Below are positions 9,300 through 18,106 of a DNA stretch of 64,000 nucleotides, piece after piece. The notes below the pieces were generated by a model, which ran no database searches, had not been told where the DNA came from, and saw nothing but the letters and a program-made list of their open reading frames with translations. Position 1 is the stretch's first letter. Each line of letters begins with the position of its first letter. Source of the DNA: Saccharibacillus alkalitolerans (GTDB lineage: Bacteria; Bacillota; Bacilli; Paenibacillales; Paenibacillaceae); contig NZ_JAAFGS010000011.1 in NCBI RefSeq assembly GCF_011090185.1, positions 1-64,000 on the forward strand, read 5' to 3'. The translations under genes and the position numbers were made by a program.

Positions 9300-9500
9300 T
9301 TCATAAGCGCCAGAGCTCGAACGACAGATCGGAACGCCGAAGGATGCAAGTCCGACGGGGATGTACGGATCGAGCTGACGAGGTGGAGGTGTTCGAAATT
9401 TTCGGCGGGGACCTCCCGGTACTGCATCAGACCGTAAGCGAATTTCGGAAAACGGACAGGCGACTGGCCGCACAAACGGATTCGCGGATGCACCATCATC
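9300..9500 (+). ncRNA. glmS ribozyme (glucosamine-6-phosphate-activated, self-cleaving)
   Basis: The conserved core is readable: AGCGCCAGAGCTCGAACGAC after the cleavage site (between 9306 and 9307), then GACGAGGTGGAGGTGTTCGA, then TTCGGCGGGGACCTCCCGGT, then the P3/P4 segment ending near GATTCGCGGATGCACC. In this family glucosamine-6-phosphate acts as a coenzyme for self-cleavage, after which the downstream mRNA is degraded, giving feedback on glmS. The gene it controls starts about 300 nt downstream. The 3' boundary is approximate, and 9500-9796 shows nothing else recognisable. Confidence 0.93.
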
Positions 9501-9796
9501 GGGCTTTTCGTATGCGGATGAATAGCGGAAAGCTTGCGCGGCCGAGAGTGAACAAGCAGCGGCTTCGTATCACGGCGCGCGAAATTCGAGAATCGAACAA
9601 ACCGAAGGGAAGAGTCTGTCTAAATGAACAGAATTCGCCCTATGCCATGCCTGCTTCGAATCGGAGTTCCGTCTGTTGAAAAGGAGATTCGAATCGGCGG
9701 CACATCTTTGTTTTCATTCAAAAGATAAGCTTTGCCCGTTGTTCATCCGCTCGGAGTCCGAAGATCCAAACCAATCACGAGCGGAGGATATTTATT

Positions 9797-11629
9797 ATGT
9801 GTGGAATCGTAGGATATATCGGACCAAGAAATACTCAGGACATTCTGATCGAAGGACTTTCGAAGCTGGAGTACCGGGGCTACGACTCGGCGGGCATCGC
9901 CGTTTATACGGACGGAGGCCTGCGGGTGACGAAAGCGCTGGGACGTCTGGTTAACTTGGAAAACAAGCTGCAGAACGCGCCGCTGACCGGATCGGTCGGC
10001 ATCGGTCATACGCGCTGGGCGACGCACGGCAAGCCTTCGGACGTGAACTCCCACCCGCATACGGACGTTACGCAGAAGTTCTCGGTCGTGCACAACGGCA
10101 TTATCGAAAACTATCTGGAGCTGAAAGACGAGCTGATCGCAAGCGGCGTGGAATTCGTGTCCGAAACGGATACGGAAGTCATTTCCCATCTGGTGGCGCG
10201 CGAGTATAACGGCGACATCGTGGATGCCGTTCAAAAAGTGATCAAGCAGCTTCGCGGCGCTTTCGCGCTCGGCGTTCTGACGGAGTATGAGCCGGATCGC
10301 ATCGTAGCGGTTCGCCACGCCAGCCCGCTGATCGTCGGAATCGGCGAGGACGAAAACTTCATCGGCTCGGACATTCCGGCCATCCTGAAGTATACCCGCA
10401 ACGTGTTCATCTTGAACGACGGCGAGATGGCTCTGATTACCCGCGACAGCGTTAAGCTGATGACGATCGAAGGCAATGCCATTACCCGGGAAATGACGTA
10501 CATCGAATGGGATGCCGTAACGGCGGAAAAAGGCGGCTACGAGCATTTCATGCACAAAGAAGTTCATGAGCAGCCTAAAGCTTATCAAGATACGATGCGC
10601 GGTCGCATAGACGAGAGCGGCAAGAAAGTCGTACTGCCGGACTTCCATATGACGGCCGAACAGATCAAAAACATCAAAAACGTGCAGATCATCGCCTGCG
10701 GAACGGCTTACCACGCCGGCCTGGTCGGACGCACCGTAATCGAGCGGCTCGTGCGCATTCCGGTCGAAACGGACGTCGCTTCCGAGTACCGCTACCGTTC
10801 GCCGATCGTAACGCCTGAAACGCTGGTTATCGTCGTGAGCCAATCCGGCGAGACGGCGGACACGCTGGCTGCCCTGCGCGAAGCGCAGTCGCACGGCGCG
10901 CACGTACTGGCTATCACCAACGTAGTGGGCAGCTCCATCGCCCGCGACGCCAACGACGTCATCGCGACGCTGGCCGGACCGGAAATCGCTGTCGCCTCGA
11001 CGAAGGCCTACACCTCGCAGCTGATCGCGTTCTACCTGCTGGGTCTGTACTTCGCGCAGGTTCGCGGCACGCAGACGGAAGAGCAGGTTGCCGAGACGCT
11101 GGCCGCCATGCAGGCGCTGCCGGAACAGGTCGAAGCGATTCTGGCTCGCGAAGAAGAAATCAAGGGATACGCAGAGAAGTTCTCTTCGCACGATCACTTG
11201 TTCTTCATCGGACGAGGACTCGATTACGCGGCTGCTCAAGAAGGTTCGCTGAAGCTGAAAGAGATCTCGTATATTCACTCCGAAGCTTATGCGGCAGGCG
11301 AACTGAAACACGGAACGCTGGCGCTGATCGAAGAAGGCGTACCGGTGATCGCCCTGGCGACCGAGCAGGCGCTGATCGAAAAAACGGTCAGCAACATCAA
11401 GGAAGTGAAAGCACGCGGCGGCGAAGTTCTGGCGGTCTGCTACGAAGAAGACGCGAAGGAACTGATGAAGTCCGTCGACGAAGTGGTCACCATTCCGAAG
11501 ACGCTGCCGCTCCTGACGGCTTCGCTGTCGGTTGTTGTGCTGCAGCTGCTGGCGTACTACGCTTCGCTGGCTCTCGGCCTGGACGTGGATAAGCCGCGCA
11601 ACTTGGCGAAGAGCGTAACGGTCGAATAA
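9797..11629 (+). CDS. glmS: Glutamine-fructose-6-phosphate aminotransferase (isomerizing)
   Basis: The 610-residue enzyme makes glucosamine-6-phosphate from fructose-6-phosphate and glutamine, the first committed step of amino-sugar synthesis. The N-terminus MCGIVGYIG supplies the Cys2 nucleophile of the glutaminase domain (about residues 1-220). Two SIS domains follow, with CGTAYHAG and SQSGETADTLAA motifs, and the tail DKPRNLAKSVTVE is the family signature. The ATG follows GGAGGA. Expression should be set by the upstream ribozyme. Confidence 0.97.
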   Translation: MCGIVGYIGPRNTQDILIEGLSKLEYRGYDSAGIAVYTDGGLRVTKALGRLVNLENKLQNAPLTGSVGIGHTRWATHGKPSDVNSHPHTDVTQKFSVVHNGIIENYLELKDELIASGVEFVSETDTEVISHLVAREYNGDIVDAVQKVIKQLRGAFALGVLTEYEPDRIVAVRHASPLIVGIGEDENFIGSDIPAILKYTRNVFILNDGEMALITRDSVKLMTIEGNAITREMTYIEWDAVTAEKGGYEHFMHKEVHEQPKAYQDTMRGRIDESGKKVVLPDFHMTAEQIKNIKNVQIIACGTAYHAGLVGRTVIERLVRIPVETDVASEYRYRSPIVTPETLVIVVSQSGETADTLAALREAQSHGAHVLAITNVVGSSIARDANDVIATLAGPEIAVASTKAYTSQLIAFYLLGLYFAQVRGTQTEEQVAETLAAMQALPEQVEAILAREEEIKGYAEKFSSHDHLFFIGRGLDYAAAQEGSLKLKEISYIHSEAYAAGELKHGTLALIEEGVPVIALATEQALIEKTVSNIKEVKARGGEVLAVCYEEDAKELMKSVDEVVTIPKTLPLLTASLSVVVLQLLAYYASLALGLDVDKPRNLAKSVTVE

Positions 11630-11666
11630 GATAACGCCCCGCTTGACTTGTAAAGCATAAACGAAG

Positions 11667-11704
11667 AGGATCAGCCGGATTGCATCCGCGCTGGTCCTTT
11701 TTTG
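11667..11704 (+). terminator. Intrinsic terminator after glmS
   Basis: AGGATCAGC-CGGAT pairs with ATCCG-CGCTGGTCCT around TGC, then TTTTTT. Confidence 0.85.
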
Positions 11705-11870
11705 TTGGACGTCTTGGAATTATACCCTATCGTATTTATGATTTTGCTTGCGGTTGCTGGATTTTGCAGGGAAAAAAGCTATAATGGATCAGTCGAATCA
11801 TTTACGAAATCATCCGGCAAGCAAGCTCTGATGCCGGAACAGATCCGGACACATCAAAGGAGCGAACCGA

Positions 11871-12986
11871 TTGAACAACCGTAAGCCCGTCCCCTCCGCT
11901 TTTTCGATCTCGGCCGAAGGGCGTCTCGCGCCGCTGCGCCGCCGTTTCTGGCTCGTCTGGCTGCTGGTGGCGGTCACTGTGCTGCTGGCCGCGCCTTCGG
12001 TGGGCCGGGTCAACGCCGATATGGCCGCAACCGGGCCGAATGATCCGAATATTCATTACATCGGCCGATGGGACGCTTCCGAACCCGACACTTACCGGGG
12101 TTATTGGGCCGGAACCTCGCTTACGACGGCTTTTACGGGCACGGGCGTCCGGTTGAGGCTCGGCTATGCCGCGCCGCCGGCAGGCTCGGATCTGTACGCT
12201 TCCGTCGACGGAGGGCCTTTCAATCTGTACAAAAATGCGTCGGGCATCATCAATTTGACGCCGGAACGGCTGATGCCCGGCGAGCATACGCTGACCGTGG
12301 TCACGCGGGATATTCGAGACGTCGTCGTATTCAAAGGACTGCTGCTGGACGAAGGCGCGCAGACGCTGCCTCCGCCGGAGAAAAAGCGTCTGATCGAATT
12401 CGTCGGCGACTCGATCACGGTCGGCTACAAAACGCCGAACGTGTCGATCGAATCGTACGCCTGGTTGGCCGGCGAACGGCTGAACGCGGAGCATACGCAG
12501 ATCGCGTATACCGGCATCTGCCTGACGGACGGCGTATCCTGCAACGGTCTGCCGCCTTCCGGCATGAGCGAGCAGTATTTCAAGCTGCAGCCGCTCGACT
12601 ACGCCGATTCGCCGGAGTGGGACGTTTCTTCGAGGCAGCCCGACGCCGTCGTGATCAATCTCGGCACCAACGACGAACGGGCAGACATCGACGCCGGCAC
12701 TTTCCGGGAAGCGTATGTCCGGTTTCTCGAACGGCTGCGAAAAGCGTATCCTCAAGCGGAACTGATCGTGATCCGGCCGCTGAACGGGTATATGAACGAA
12801 GAAGCGCAGGAAGCCGTTCTGCTTCGGCAGTCGGCGGGGGATGCCCGTCTGCACGTTATCGCCACGGACGGCTGGCTGTCGGAAGCGGCGGGCGATTATA
12901 CCGATGCGCTGCATCCTTCCGCGCAGGGCAACGTCAAAATGGCCGATCGGCTCGTGCCGGAACTGCGCCGGATACTGGGCTGGTAA
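11871..12986 (+). CDS. Secreted or membrane-anchored SGNH/GDSL esterase, CE2-like
   Basis: The 371-residue protein has one hydrophobic segment at about residues 24-43 (signal or anchor). A beta-rich N-terminal domain (about 60-150, with YIGRWDASEPDTYRGYWAGT) follows, then an SGNH hydrolase domain with the nucleophile block EFVGDSITVGY, the Asn block GTNDE and the terminal Asp-His pair DALHPS. This arrangement matches CE2 acetyl-esterases, which remove acetyl groups from xylan or oligosaccharides. The start is a TTG with AAAGGAG 9 nt upstream; no better ATG exists. It is flanked by terminators, so it is monocistronic. The substrate is inferred only. Confidence 0.8.
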   Translation: MNNRKPVPSAFSISAEGRLAPLRRRFWLVWLLVAVTVLLAAPSVGRVNADMAATGPNDPNIHYIGRWDASEPDTYRGYWAGTSLTTAFTGTGVRLRLGYAAPPAGSDLYASVDGGPFNLYKNASGIINLTPERLMPGEHTLTVVTRDIRDVVVFKGLLLDEGAQTLPPPEKKRLIEFVGDSITVGYKTPNVSIESYAWLAGERLNAEHTQIAYTGICLTDGVSCNGLPPSGMSEQYFKLQPLDYADSPEWDVSSRQPDAVVINLGTNDERADIDAGTFREAYVRFLERLRKAYPQAELIVIRPLNGYMNEEAQEAVLLRQSAGDARLHVIATDGWLSEAAGDYTDALHPSAQGNVKMADRLVPELRRILGW

Positions 12987-13016
12987 GGCTTCGGAGCAGT
13001 CTCCGAAGCCTTTTTT
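12987..13016 (+). terminator. Intrinsic terminator after the SGNH esterase
   Basis: GGCTTCGGAG pairs with CTCCGAAGCC around CAGT, then TTTTTT. It begins immediately after the stop codon. Confidence 0.88.
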
Positions 13017-13045
13017 CGACGGGGGAAGAAAGAGCGGCCGCACAG

Positions 13046-13054
13046 TGGTATAAT
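13046..13054 (+). promoter_or_regulatory. Extended -10 promoter before map
   Basis: TGG-TATAAT (13046-13054) is a perfect extended -10 element. No TTGACA-like hexamer lies at the right distance, which is usual for extended -10 promoters. The transcript would carry the 20-codon ORF at 13082 and then map. Confidence 0.6.
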
Positions 13055-13081
13055 AGCGGGTAACGGCAAGGAGAGGAATTC

Positions 13082-13144
13082 ATGATAGGTACGGTTCTTG
13101 TCCGGCGGGATTCGCGTGTTGTTGCAACGGGTCCGACAGCCTGA
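13082..13144 (+). CDS. Candidate 20-residue small ORF or leader peptide
   Basis: ATG to TGA encodes 20 residues beginning MIGTVLVRRDSR. It has a strong ribosome binding site (AAGGAGAGG, 6-7 nt before the ATG) and lies directly downstream of an extended -10 promoter, 82 nt before map. It matches nothing I recognise. It could be a real microprotein, a leader peptide or a remnant; codon statistics on 20 codons are not informative. Confidence 0.35.
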   Translation: MIGTVLVRRDSRVVATGPTA

Positions 13145-13226
13145 AAGCAAGCGTGGGACAGCCGCCGGAAATCGGTTATCGGCAGAAGGATGATCCCATT
13201 ATTCAATAAGACGAAGGAGAACGAAC

Positions 13227-13973
13227 ATGATAGCGAAAACGGAACAGGAAATCGAAGGATTGAAAAAAATCGGGCGGATCGTGGCGATCATCCGGGACGA
13301 ATTGAAAGAAATGGCGAAACCCGGCGTTCGCACGATCGACCTCGATCGCCGAGCGGCCGAGCTCTTCGAGGAACACGGCGCGGTATCGGCTCCGAAATCG
13401 ACGTACGATTTCCCGGGTTATACCTGCATCAGCATTAACGAAGAAGTGGCGCACGGCATTCCGAGCGAGCGCGTTATTCAGGAAGGCGATCTGGTGAACG
13501 TGGACGTATCCGCTTCCTGCGACGGTTATTTCGCGGACACGGGCGTATCGTTCGTCGTAGGTAAAGGAGACCCTCGTCTGGTCGAGCTGTGCGAAGCGGC
13601 CGTAGAGGCGTTCGAAGCGGGGGCCGCGAAGATCAAAGCCGGCTCGAAGCGCAACAACGCGGGCAAAGCGGCTTACAACGTCGCGCGCCGTCACGGATTC
13701 AACATCATCGAAACGCTGACGGGACACGGTATCGGCACGGCGCTGCACGACGAGCCGGAGTATATCCTGAGCTACTACGACCCGACCGATACCGATCTGT
13801 GGAAAGAAGGCACGGTCATCGCGTTCGAGCCTTTCGTGTCGACCAACGCGCGCGAAGTGTTCGAGGACGAGCATGACGGTTGGACGCTGAGAGCGGACGA
13901 CGGCAGCCTGGTGGCCCAGTACGAACATACGATGATCATCACCAAAGGCGAGCCGATCATCCTGACGAAATAA
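13227..13973 (+). CDS. map: Methionine aminopeptidase, type I
   Basis: The 248-residue cytosolic metalloenzyme removes the initiator Met from nascent proteins. Metal ligands occur in family context: Asp in VNVDVS and FADTGV, His in LTGHGIG, Glu in AFEPF and in the terminal QYEHT. Length and N-terminus (MIAKTEQEIEGLKKIGRIVA) match B. subtilis-type Map. The ATG follows AAGGAG. The next gene starts 10 nt downstream, so the two are co-transcribed. Confidence 0.96.
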   Translation: MIAKTEQEIEGLKKIGRIVAIIRDELKEMAKPGVRTIDLDRRAAELFEEHGAVSAPKSTYDFPGYTCISINEEVAHGIPSERVIQEGDLVNVDVSASCDGYFADTGVSFVVGKGDPRLVELCEAAVEAFEAGAAKIKAGSKRNNAGKAAYNVARRHGFNIIETLTGHGIGTALHDEPEYILSYYDPTDTDLWKEGTVIAFEPFVSTNAREVFEDEHDGWTLRADDGSLVAQYEHTMIITKGEPIILTK

Positions 13974-13983
13974 GGAGTCCAAT

Positions 13984-14961
13984 ATGAAAAAGATGACGGC
14001 GACCCGTCTGTTCAACGAAGCGCTGGACAGACGCGAACGATACGGCGCGGAGGATGCTTACGCTTTTGCGCATGCGTACGTCGACCGCGGCGATGCAAGG
14101 CAGGTAAATGTGCTGTATGCGCTGGCTTCCGCTTCCGGGCGGACAGCCGAAGCCTTCTCGCTGCTGCATGAAGCGGTGACGGAACGAGGCTTTTGGTATC
14201 CGTCGGACTACCTGCTGGAAGACGAGGACTTGGAAGCTTTGCGCAGCTTCGAAGGCTTTGCCGAGCTGGCGGATCTGTGCGCACGGCGCGAAGAAGCGGC
14301 ACTGTCAAATGCCGTACCGGGCCTGGAAGTGCTGAAACCGACAGAGCCGGCGGTTTCGTCTTCCGGAGACGGAACTTCTGTTTCGTCCAAGCGGCTGCTG
14401 CTGGTGCTGCACGGCGACCAGGAAAGCGGAAGCGACGCGCGCCCGTTCTGGGAATCTGCGCTGCAGGCGGGCTGGACGGTAGGGCTGGTCCGCTCGTCGC
14501 AGATCCGTTTTTCGGACGCTTTCGGGTGGGACGATATCGATCTGGGCGCCGCCGAGCTGCGGGAGCACCTGGAAAGTCTGCGCGCGCAGGAGGAATCGCA
14601 AGAAGACGTTCCCGTCGTGCTCGGCGCTTTTTCTGCAGGCGCGGAAGTCGCGCTGAACGCTGTGCTGCATGACGAATTTCCGGCCGCCGGCCTGCTGCTG
14701 GTATCGCCTTGGCTGGCGGAGCCGGAAGAATGGACGACGTCGCTTGACCGCCTGGACGGGCGGACGCCGCGAGGTGTGCTGATCGCGGGCGAAGCGGACG
14801 AAGAAGGCCGGGGGTCGGCGGAACCTCTGGCGCAGGCGATGCAGTCGGCCGGTCTCGAGTGTCGGTTGGATATCGTCTCCGGAACCGGGCATGATTATCC
14901 GGAAGATTTCGAGAGAAGGTTGAACGAAGCGCTGGAGTGGATCGTGCCGGCAGAACGTTAG
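13984..14961 (+). CDS. TPR-like helical domain fused to an alpha/beta hydrolase
   Basis: The 325-residue protein has two parts. Residues 1-100 are helical and resemble a TPR end module (ALDRRERYGAEDAYAFAHAY, LLHEAVTERGFW). From about 137 (LLLVLHGDQE) the protein reads as an alpha/beta hydrolase: nucleophile elbow GAFSAGAE, a GVLIAGEADEEG strand that would place the acidic residue, and catalytic His in SGTGHDYPEDF. No signal peptide is present, so it is cytosolic. Substrate unknown. It lies 10 nt after map and before a terminator. Confidence 0.7.
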   Translation: MKKMTATRLFNEALDRRERYGAEDAYAFAHAYVDRGDARQVNVLYALASASGRTAEAFSLLHEAVTERGFWYPSDYLLEDEDLEALRSFEGFAELADLCARREEAALSNAVPGLEVLKPTEPAVSSSGDGTSVSSKRLLLVLHGDQESGSDARPFWESALQAGWTVGLVRSSQIRFSDAFGWDDIDLGAAELREHLESLRAQEESQEDVPVVLGAFSAGAEVALNAVLHDEFPAAGLLLVSPWLAEPEEWTTSLDRLDGRTPRGVLIAGEADEEGRGSAEPLAQAMQSAGLECRLDIVSGTGHDYPEDFERRLNEALEWIVPAER

Positions 14962-14971
14962 GAAGACAAAG

Positions 14972-14999
14972 AAGATCGGCCTTGAGCCGGTCTTTTTCT
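14972..14999 (+). terminator. Intrinsic terminator of the map operon
   Basis: AGATCGGC pairs with GCCGGTCT (one G-T pair) around CTTGA, then TTTTTC. Confidence 0.8.
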
Positions 15000-15085
15000 T
15001 TATCTTTTCCTCGCAATCCTCCTAAATGGCAAGCTTGCTTATGCGGACTGACGGTTCAAAGCGGTGAAGTGATATAAAATAATCA

Positions 15086-15114
15086 TTGACAGGCGGGGAC
15101 GGTCCCGGTATATT
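15086..15114 (+). promoter_or_regulatory. Sigma-A promoter of mmuP-mmuM
   Basis: A perfect TTGACA (15086-15091), a 17-nt spacer and TATATT (15109-15114). Transcription would start near 15121, leaving an untranslated leader of about 220 nt before mmuP. Confidence 0.85.
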
Positions 15115-15120
15115 GGTTTG

Positions 15121-15342
15121 AAAATCGCAAGTCCTACGGCGTATGTTCAAATCGCGGGCGTTCCGGCAAACCGGCCGCCTCCTGACTTTTCATGGTCTCA
15201 TGCTGCATCGGAAACGGGAAAAGACGGCGAATTGACGCGGGACGACAAAGATGGAAGACATGTCCCCGCAGGAAAGGGTTTTCGGAGCGTCTTCACTGCG
15301 AAGGCGCCTTTTTTGCATGCGGACCGGAAGAGGGGAATAAGG
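15121..15342 (+). promoter_or_regulatory. Structured mmuP leader with attenuator-type terminator
   Basis: The leader ends in a clear intrinsic terminator: GCGTCTTC (15287-15294), loop ACTGC, GAAGGCGC (15300-15307), then six Ts. This lies only 29 nt before the mmuP start. An upstream GAAGAC (15254-15259) can pair with the GTCTTC half of the terminator, which would be an antiterminator. GCGGGAC (15237-15243) can pair with GTCCCCGC (15262-15269). These features suggest transcription attenuation by a ligand, plausibly a methionine-cycle metabolite. I see neither the SAM-I core nor the T-box TGGNACCGCG motif, so the class is unknown. Confidence 0.55.
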
Positions 15343-16737
15343 ATGGAACAAGAAAAAGCGGCACATTTTAAAAGGAGCATGCAGGTCAGGCACGTGGTCA
15401 TGCTGTCGCTCGGCGGAGTCATCGGAACGGGGTTATTTCTCAGCTCCGGTTACACGATCCAGCAGGCCGGGCCTATCGGGGCTATCTTGTCTTATTTGGT
15501 CGGCGCAATCGCCGTATACCTCGTTATGCTGTGTCTCGGGGAACTGTCGGTACAGATGCCGGAAACCGGGGCGTTCCACAGCTACGCGGCCAAATATATC
15601 GGACCTGCGACCGGCTATACGGTGGCCTGGTTGTACTGGCTGACCTGGACCGTGGCACTCGGTTCGGAGTTCACGGCGGCGGGACTGCTGATGCAGCGCT
15701 GGTTCCCGGACGTAAACGTCTGGATCTGGAGCGCGCTGTTCGCGGCCTTGATCTTTTTCCTGAACGCGAGCAGCGTTCGTTTCTTCGCGGAATCGGAATT
15801 TTGGTTCTCGCTCGTCAAAGTGCTGACGATCGTCGCGTTCATCGTGCTCGGAGCGGCGGCCATATTCGGCATCGTGCCGATGGAAGGACGCGGCTCCGCG
15901 CCTCTGCTGTCGAATCTGACCGCGAACGGTTGGTTTCCGAACGGCGCCTTCGCGATCCTGATGACGATGCTGGCCGTCAATTTCGCTTTTTCCGGGACCG
16001 AGCTGATCGGCATCGCCGCCGGCGAGACGGTCGATCCGGCACGCACCATTCCGAAGGCGATCAAGACGACGCTGCTGCGCCTGGTGCTGTTTTTCCTGGG
16101 CACGATCTTCGTTCTGTCGGCGCTGCTGCCGACGGATGAAGCGGGCGTGCTGGAAAGTCCGTTCGTGGCCGTACTCGATCGGGTCGGCATTCCTTACGCG
16201 GCCGACGTCATGAACTTCGTGATTTTGACGGCGATTCTGTCGGCGGCGAATTCGGGTCTGTACGCGTCGTCGCGCATGCTGTGGTCGCTGGCGGATAAAG
16301 GAACCGTCCCGAAGTCGCTGGCCCGTCTTAACGCCCGCGGCGTTCCGTTCAACGCGCTGACGCTGAGCATGGCGGGGGGCGCGCTCGCGCTGCTGTCGAG
16401 CGTGGTGGCTCCGGATACGGTATATATCGCGCTGGTCTCGATCTCCGGTCTTGCCGTCGTCGCCGTCTGGATGAGCATCAGTGTGTCGCAGCTGCTGTTC
16501 CGGCGAGCCTACGTCCGCGAAGGGCACTCGGTCCGAGACCTGGCGTTCCGAACGCCCGGATATCCGTTCGTGCCGATCGCCTCGTTCCTGCTGTGCCTGC
16601 TCTCCTGCATCGGCATCGGGTTCGACCCGACGCAGCGGATCGCGCTGTACTGCGGAATTCCGTTTGTTTTATTTTGTTATGCGGCTTATTACGTCACGGC
16701 CCGCAAGCGGGAAACGAAAGGGGAAAACCGAGCATGA
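15343..16737 (+). CDS. mmuP: APC-family amino acid permease, probable S-methylmethionine transporter
   Basis: The 464-residue polytopic membrane protein has about 12 hydrophobic helices. Its first helix region [20 protein letters not shown] is the APC amino-acid permease signature. Overlap by the ATGA of a homocysteine S-methyltransferase gene makes S-methylmethionine the likely substrate, as in the known mmuP-mmuM pair. The ATG at 15343 follows AGGGG; the reading frame stays open for 75 codons upstream through the structured leader, but nothing there looks like coding sequence. Expression is probably controlled by the leader attenuator. Confidence 0.82.
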   Translation: MEQEKAAHFKRSMQVRHVVMLSLGGVIGTGLFLSSGYTIQQAGPIGAILSYLVGAIAVYLVMLCLGELSVQMPETGAFHSYAAKYIGPATGYTVAWLYWLTWTVALGSEFTAAGLLMQRWFPDVNVWIWSALFAALIFFLNASSVRFFAESEFWFSLVKVLTIVAFIVLGAAAIFGIVPMEGRGSAPLLSNLTANGWFPNGAFAILMTMLAVNFAFSGTELIGIAAGETVDPARTIPKAIKTTLLRLVLFFLGTIFVLSALLPTDEAGVLESPFVAVLDRVGIPYAADVMNFVILTAILSAANSGLYASSRMLWSLADKGTVPKSLARLNARGVPFNALTLSMAGGALALLSSVVAPDTVYIALVSISGLAVVAVWMSISVSQLLFRRAYVREGHSVRDLAFRTPGYPFVPIASFLLCLLSCIGIGFDPTQRIALYCGIPFVLFCYAAYYVTARKRETKGENRA

Positions 16738-17699
16738 ACGAATCGATAACGAATCATCCGATCAACCCGATCCAGGCCATTTTGGAGCGCTATCCCGTAT
16801 TGATCCTGGACGGGGCGCTGGCAACCGAGCTGGAACGGCACGGCTGCGATTTGAACGATCCATTGTGGTCGGCGCGCGTGCTGTTGGAACGTCCCGAGCT
16901 GATCCGCCGCGTGCACGCCGACTATTTCCGTGCCGGCGCGGACTGCGCCATCACGGCCAGTTATCAAGCGACCGTCGAAGGCTTTGCGGCGCAGGGCGTC
17001 GGCGAAGAGAGGGCGCTGGAATTGATCCGCCGGACGGTAACGCTGGCCGCCGAGGCCCGCGACGAATTCTGGGCGGCGGAAGAAAGCGGCGATCGTCCGA
17101 AGCCGTTCGTCGCCGCTTCCGTCGGTCCGTACGGCGCTTATCTGGCGGACGGCTCGGAGTATGTCGGCCATTACGGCGTCGAGGACGAACGGCTTGCTTC
17201 GTTTCACCGCCCGCGGATGCGGGCTCTGGTCGAAGCGGGCGCCGACCTGCTCGCATTCGAGACGATTCCGTCGCTTCAGGAAGCCCGGGTACTCGCGGAT
17301 CTGCTCGAAGAATTTCCGGGGACGTTCGCCTGGATGTCGTTCTCGCTGCGGGATGGCGGCGCAATCAGCGAAGGCACGCCGCTCGAAGAGTGCGCGCGGG
17401 CGCTCGAAGCGTACCCGTTCGTGGCGGCGGTCGGAATAAACTGCGCGCCGTCTTCGGCAGCGGCCGAAGCGGCGGCACGGTTGGCGGCAAGTACGTCCAA
17501 GCCGATATTGGTATATCCGAACTCCGGCGAAACGTACGACCCGTCGACCAAGACCTGGAAGCCCGGCGCGGCGGAGGCCTGCGGCGGCTTCGCCGAGTCG
17601 GCGCGCGCCTGGCACGAAGCGGGAGCGCGGTTGATCGGCGGCTGCTGCCGGACGACGCCGGAACAAATCGCCCGGATCGCCGCCGTATGGCGAAGCTGA
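16734..17699 (+). CDS. mmuM: Homocysteine S-methyltransferase
   Basis: The 321-residue cytosolic enzyme transfers a methyl group from S-methylmethionine to homocysteine, giving two methionines. The zinc-binding cysteines lie in GINCAPS and in the terminal [12 protein letters not shown]. The N-terminal [15 protein letters not shown] matches the family. It starts inside the last codons of mmuP (ATGA overlap), so the two are translationally coupled. No clear terminator follows; 17700-17990 contains only an unexplained inverted repeat. Confidence 0.93.
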   Translation: MNESITNHPINPIQAILERYPVLILDGALATELERHGCDLNDPLWSARVLLERPELIRRVHADYFRAGADCAITASYQATVEGFAAQGVGEERALELIRRTVTLAAEARDEFWAAEESGDRPKPFVAASVGPYGAYLADGSEYVGHYGVEDERLASFHRPRMRALVEAGADLLAFETIPSLQEARVLADLLEEFPGTFAWMSFSLRDGGAISEGTPLEECARALEAYPFVAAVGINCAPSSAAAEAAARLAASTSKPILVYPNSGETYDPSTKTWKPGAAEACGGFAESARAWHEAGARLIGGCCRTTPEQIARIAAVWRS

Positions 17700-17770
17700 C
17701 CGGCACGCCTTTCTTCAAAAACTTTTGGCGAAAAGTGATCCAATATCGAAGGCTGTGCGTTTTATAAAGT

Positions 17771-17847
17771 GAGAGCGCCACAGAACGACAGCTTGAACGG
17801 CCCTATTGCCCCATTGCCCATCTGATCCATCAACAGCTGGCGCTCTC
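17771..17847. repeat. Unexplained 10-bp perfect inverted repeat
   Basis: GAGAGCGCCA (17771-17780) and TGGCGCTCTC (17838-17847) are perfectly complementary across 57 nt. The loop includes a low-complexity TTGCCCCATTGCCCA stretch. No ORF with a ribosome binding site lies in 17700-17990. It could be an RNA stem on either strand or a remnant of a mobile element; no family recognised. Confidence 0.45.
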
Positions 17848-17993
17848 GCTTTCCGCGGCGCATTCGTAAACGCCCGACTTCGGTTAGGCTTCGTCGATCA
17901 TCCAGCGTCCGTCTTCTTCGATTCACGGCGACATTCCAATAGACGCACTCCGTTCGCAGCTCTCTTCTTCGTACGCCGGCAGCCGCGGAACAG

Positions 17994-18027
17994 AAAAAGC
18001 CCCGATTTTTTCAATCGGGGCTTTTCT
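17994..18027. terminator. Bidirectional intrinsic terminator between mmuM and the CheW gene
   Basis: AGCCCCGATT pairs with AATCGGGGCT around TTTTTC. The plus strand continues in TTTTCTCT and the minus strand in TTTTTCTG, so it can stop transcripts from both sides. Confidence 0.8.
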
Positions 18028-18082
18028 CTGTTCATTCCCGCGAAGCACAGGGAAGTCGTCTCGCGGCGGAATCCGGCGGATG

Positions 18083-18106
18083 AAAAAAGACGGAGCCTAA
18101 GCTCCG
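18083..18106 (-). terminator. Terminator overlapping the stop codon of the CheW gene
   Basis: On the minus strand CGGAGC-TTAG-GCTCCG is followed by TCTTTTTTC. The stop codon lies within the hairpin. With the bidirectional hairpin at 17994 this gives the CheW gene two successive terminators. Confidence 0.75.

Noticed and set aside
9278..9679. 133-codon open frame before glmS
   Set aside because: It lies over the glmS ribozyme and has no ribosome binding site; the RNA explains the conservation.
15118..15342. Open frame extending mmuP upstream by 75 codons
   Set aside because: It lacks a ribosome binding site at its start, runs through a predicted promoter and terminator, and has none of the hydrophobic or family-like sequence expected; the ATG at 15343 has a proper ribosome binding site.
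15121..15342. SAM-I riboswitch or methionine T-box upstream of mmuP
   Set aside because: The conserved cores of both classes were looked for and not seen; only the terminator and a competing stem are supported.
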